64,000 bases of DNA, taken from contig WOYE01000005.1 of assembly GCA_009740415.1 (NCBI GenBank), forward strand, positions 62,001 through 126,000, written 5' to 3'. Below are positions 62,465-64,000 of this stretch, piece by piece (positions within the stretch are counted from its first letter, which is position 1; each line of letters begins with the position of its first letter). The notes under the pieces were generated by a model. The model made no database searches and was not told the DNA's origin. It was given only the letters and a program-made list of their open reading frames with translations. This stretch comes from Planococcaceae bacterium Storch 2/2-2. Its GTDB lineage: Bacteria > Bacillota > Bacilli > Bacillales_A > Planococcaceae. A program made the position numbers and the translations under genes.

Positions 62465-64000
62465 TTACAACGCTTCTTTGACGACCTTCTTATAATAACC
62501 GATTGTCAGGATCGCAAACGAAGCATAAATCAATGAATAAACACCCATTGAAAGAAGGACAGGAATCGTTACATCCGTTGTGAAAAGAAACGATGCAGAT
62601 TGAACCGCAAACCATGAATGAAGCAATCCGATCAATAACGGCAGTCCGAAGACGAACAACTGTTTCCGACGAATTCCACTCATCAATTCACTCATACTAA
62701 ATCCGAGTTGACGTAACGTGCGGTAACTTTGTTTTTCTTGTTCCGCTTCTGTCATCTGTTTGAAGTATAAAATCGATCCGGTCGATAACAAAAATACGAA
62801 TCCTAAAAAGGCTGCGATGAAAATGAACACACCTGCTCCTTCTACCGATCCTCGGTATTGATCGTAGTAAGAATGTGGTCCTCCATCTTCGATTTCACCG
62901 ACGACCGCATGATAATAACCGTTCGCGCGTTCGAGTTCCGCTTCATCTTTCAGCTGAATCGCTACTTTCAAACCGCGCCCTTCTTCTCCTGTTTCGTATG
63001 CTTTCAACTGTTCATATTGCTCATGTGGAACGACGAGCTGCGACGTTCCGAAAGACATATTAAAAATACTGCTATTCGCAAATTCGTCCAATGTGAATTG
63101 TGGCGCCCCTTCTTGCTGAACCACTAGAGGTTTAGGGAATTCAATCGTTTTTGCAAGCCATGCGAGTGATGGGTAATGTAAAGAAGTAGACACTTCCTCA
63201 TTAAGCGGTATACGAGCACGCTCGACATCTGCTTTCGAAACGACGTACACTTCAAACGCATCTTCCATAAATTCAGGTGCTTCTTCTGCAAATTGAATAG
63301 GCAACGTATAGTACGGAATTTCATAAGTCGCATGTTCGATTTGCGCAGTTTCGAGTTGACGTTCAAATTCAATTTGCTGCGCACGTCCTTCTTCATCCGC
63401 TTCAAACATAAAGTCCGCAGGCATCGCATTGCGCGATGTTTCTTCATTCGAATAATAGAGAGAGTACGCAATCGATACCATCGTCAACGTCATCGCCGAT
63501 AATACCGTAATGATCGTTAATGAATTCGCATTACTTTTCATCCGCTGCATCAACGGCGCAATCGACAAACTGTCTTTCAGCGACAAGTGACCATTTTTGG
63601 AATGGCGAATGACGCTAAAGAGCCAACTAATCGCGATACGAAAGACGAGATACGTTCCTAAAATAGTCGACGCGAGAACGAGGACCATATTTATTAAAAG
63701 CATTGAATTTAACATATTTGCACTTAACCAGTAACCGAAGGCAATTAAGCCGAATCCAGCAAGCGCCATGATCGTTGCGACGGCACCTTTTACAGGTTTC
63801 GTCATATCGCTCATACGCTCCGCTTGGAACAGTTGAATTAACGTTTTTCGATAAACGAGAACGACGATTTGAAGCGACGTTAACGCAATTAAAATGAGAA
63901 ACACTTTTAACGTTTGATTAAATGCTTCGCTAGAGAACGACAATTCAACGAGTGCTTCAATACCGATCAAACGGAATAGAAGTAAAACGAAGAGGCGTGA
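62465..64000 (-). CDS. BceB/YxdM-like ABC permease (5' end off window)
   Basis: The C-terminal 511 residues of a FtsX-like permease; the frame stays open to the right edge, so the N-terminus is missing, estimated at about 100 residues. It begins in a helix pair (SRLFVLLLFRLIGIEALVEL), continues through helices 4-6, has a large extracytoplasmic domain of about 220 residues (FEADEEGRAQQIEFERQL to HSYYDQYRG), and ends with two more helices and EKQSYRTLRQLGFSMSELMS. BceB-type permeases resist bacitracin and other peptides. The ATPase and a two-component system should be just beyond the window. Confidence 0.88.
   Translation of the reverse strand, partial: SRLFVLLLFRLIGIEALVELSFSSEAFNQTLKVFLILIALTSLQIVVLVYRKTLIQLFQAERMSDMTKPVKGAVATIMALAGFGLIAFGYWLSANMLNSMLLINMVLVLASTILGTYLVFRIAISWLFSVIRHSKNGHLSLKDSLSIAPLMQRMKSNANSLTIITVLSAMTLTMVSIAYSLYYSNEETSRNAMPADFMFEADEEGRAQQIEFERQLETAQIEHATYEIPYYTLPIQFAEEAPEFMEDAFEVYVVSKADVERARIPLNEEVSTSLHYPSLAWLAKTIEFPKPLVVQQEGAPQFTLDEFANSSIFNMSFGTSQLVVPHEQYEQLKAYETGEEGRGLKVAIQLKDEAELERANGYYHAVVGEIEDGGPHSYYDQYRGSVEGAGVFIFIAAFLGFVFLLSTGSILYFKQMTEAEQEKQSYRTLRQLGFSMSELMSGIRRKQLFVFGLPLLIGLLHSWFAVQSASFLFTTDVTIPVLLSMGVYSLIYASFAILTIGYYKKVVKEAL

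Overview
The window looks like chromosome from a low-GC, non-spore-forming member of the Bacillales, most like Exiguobacterium. This is inference from gene content and order; no database search was possible. The left third follows the Bacillus subtilis ywj-ywi-ywh-ywg-ywf-ywd order: glpX, murA, transaldolase, fba, ywjG, pyrG, rpoE, argS, ywiB, ywhD, ywhB, ywgA, ywfO, lipL, hemQ, ywdK, ywdI and ung. The sporulation gene spo0F is missing from its usual place between fba and ywjG. HemQ-type haem synthesis, bacillithiol genes (yojF-bshB2) and the RpoE delta subunit also point to Bacilli. I saw no tRNA, rRNA, CRISPR array, prophage or insertion sequence.

Layout. 1-3.7 kb: central carbon metabolism and cell-wall precursor genes. 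3.8-7.1 kb: ywjG, pyrG with a reiterative-transcription attenuator, rpoE and a small membrane protein. 7.1-10.1 kb: vitamin B12 importer btuFCD under a cobalamin riboswitch. 10.1-20.7 kb: argS to bshB2, including a candidate small RNA upstream of ywiB and a 57-residue cysteine-rich protein after ung. 20.8-33.8 kb: ordinary housekeeping, redox, transport and peptidase genes, plus an ECF sigma factor with no anti-sigma gene beside it. 33.8-40.2 kb: a GntR/YtrA-regulated ABC operon back to back with a heterodimeric ABC exporter. 40.3-47.4 kb: a YusW-like lipoprotein, a DUF2804 protein, glpK, an EamA transporter, a PAS-GGDEF-EAL protein and a two-gene ThrE exporter. 47.5-52.6 kb: two tandem amidohydrolase paralogues and an amino-acid permease, with duplicated promoters, palindromic operators and two CcpA cre sites. 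52.7-55.3 kb: a DHA2 drug exporter and divergent TetR gene. 55.4-60.9 kb: a D-2-hydroxyacid dehydrogenase and the ribonucleotide reductase cluster with NrdR boxes and a long perfect inverted repeat. 60.9-64 kb: a yxeA, VanZ-RDD and BceB-like permease operon that runs off the right edge.

The most striking point is PyrG. Its glutaminase nucleophile cysteine is a glycine (residue 381, motif GIGLGLQ instead of GICLGMQ). The neighbouring loop tied to GTP activation is altered as well, while the synthetase half, the HPE motif and the CTP-sensing leader are intact. This predicts an ammonia-dependent CTP synthase. Other points worth checking are the duplicated amidohydrolase regulatory module, the perfect 18-bp inverted repeat in the nrd leader, the candidate small RNA at about 12.3-12.45 kb, and the 26-bp palindrome upstream of the orphan ECF sigma gene.
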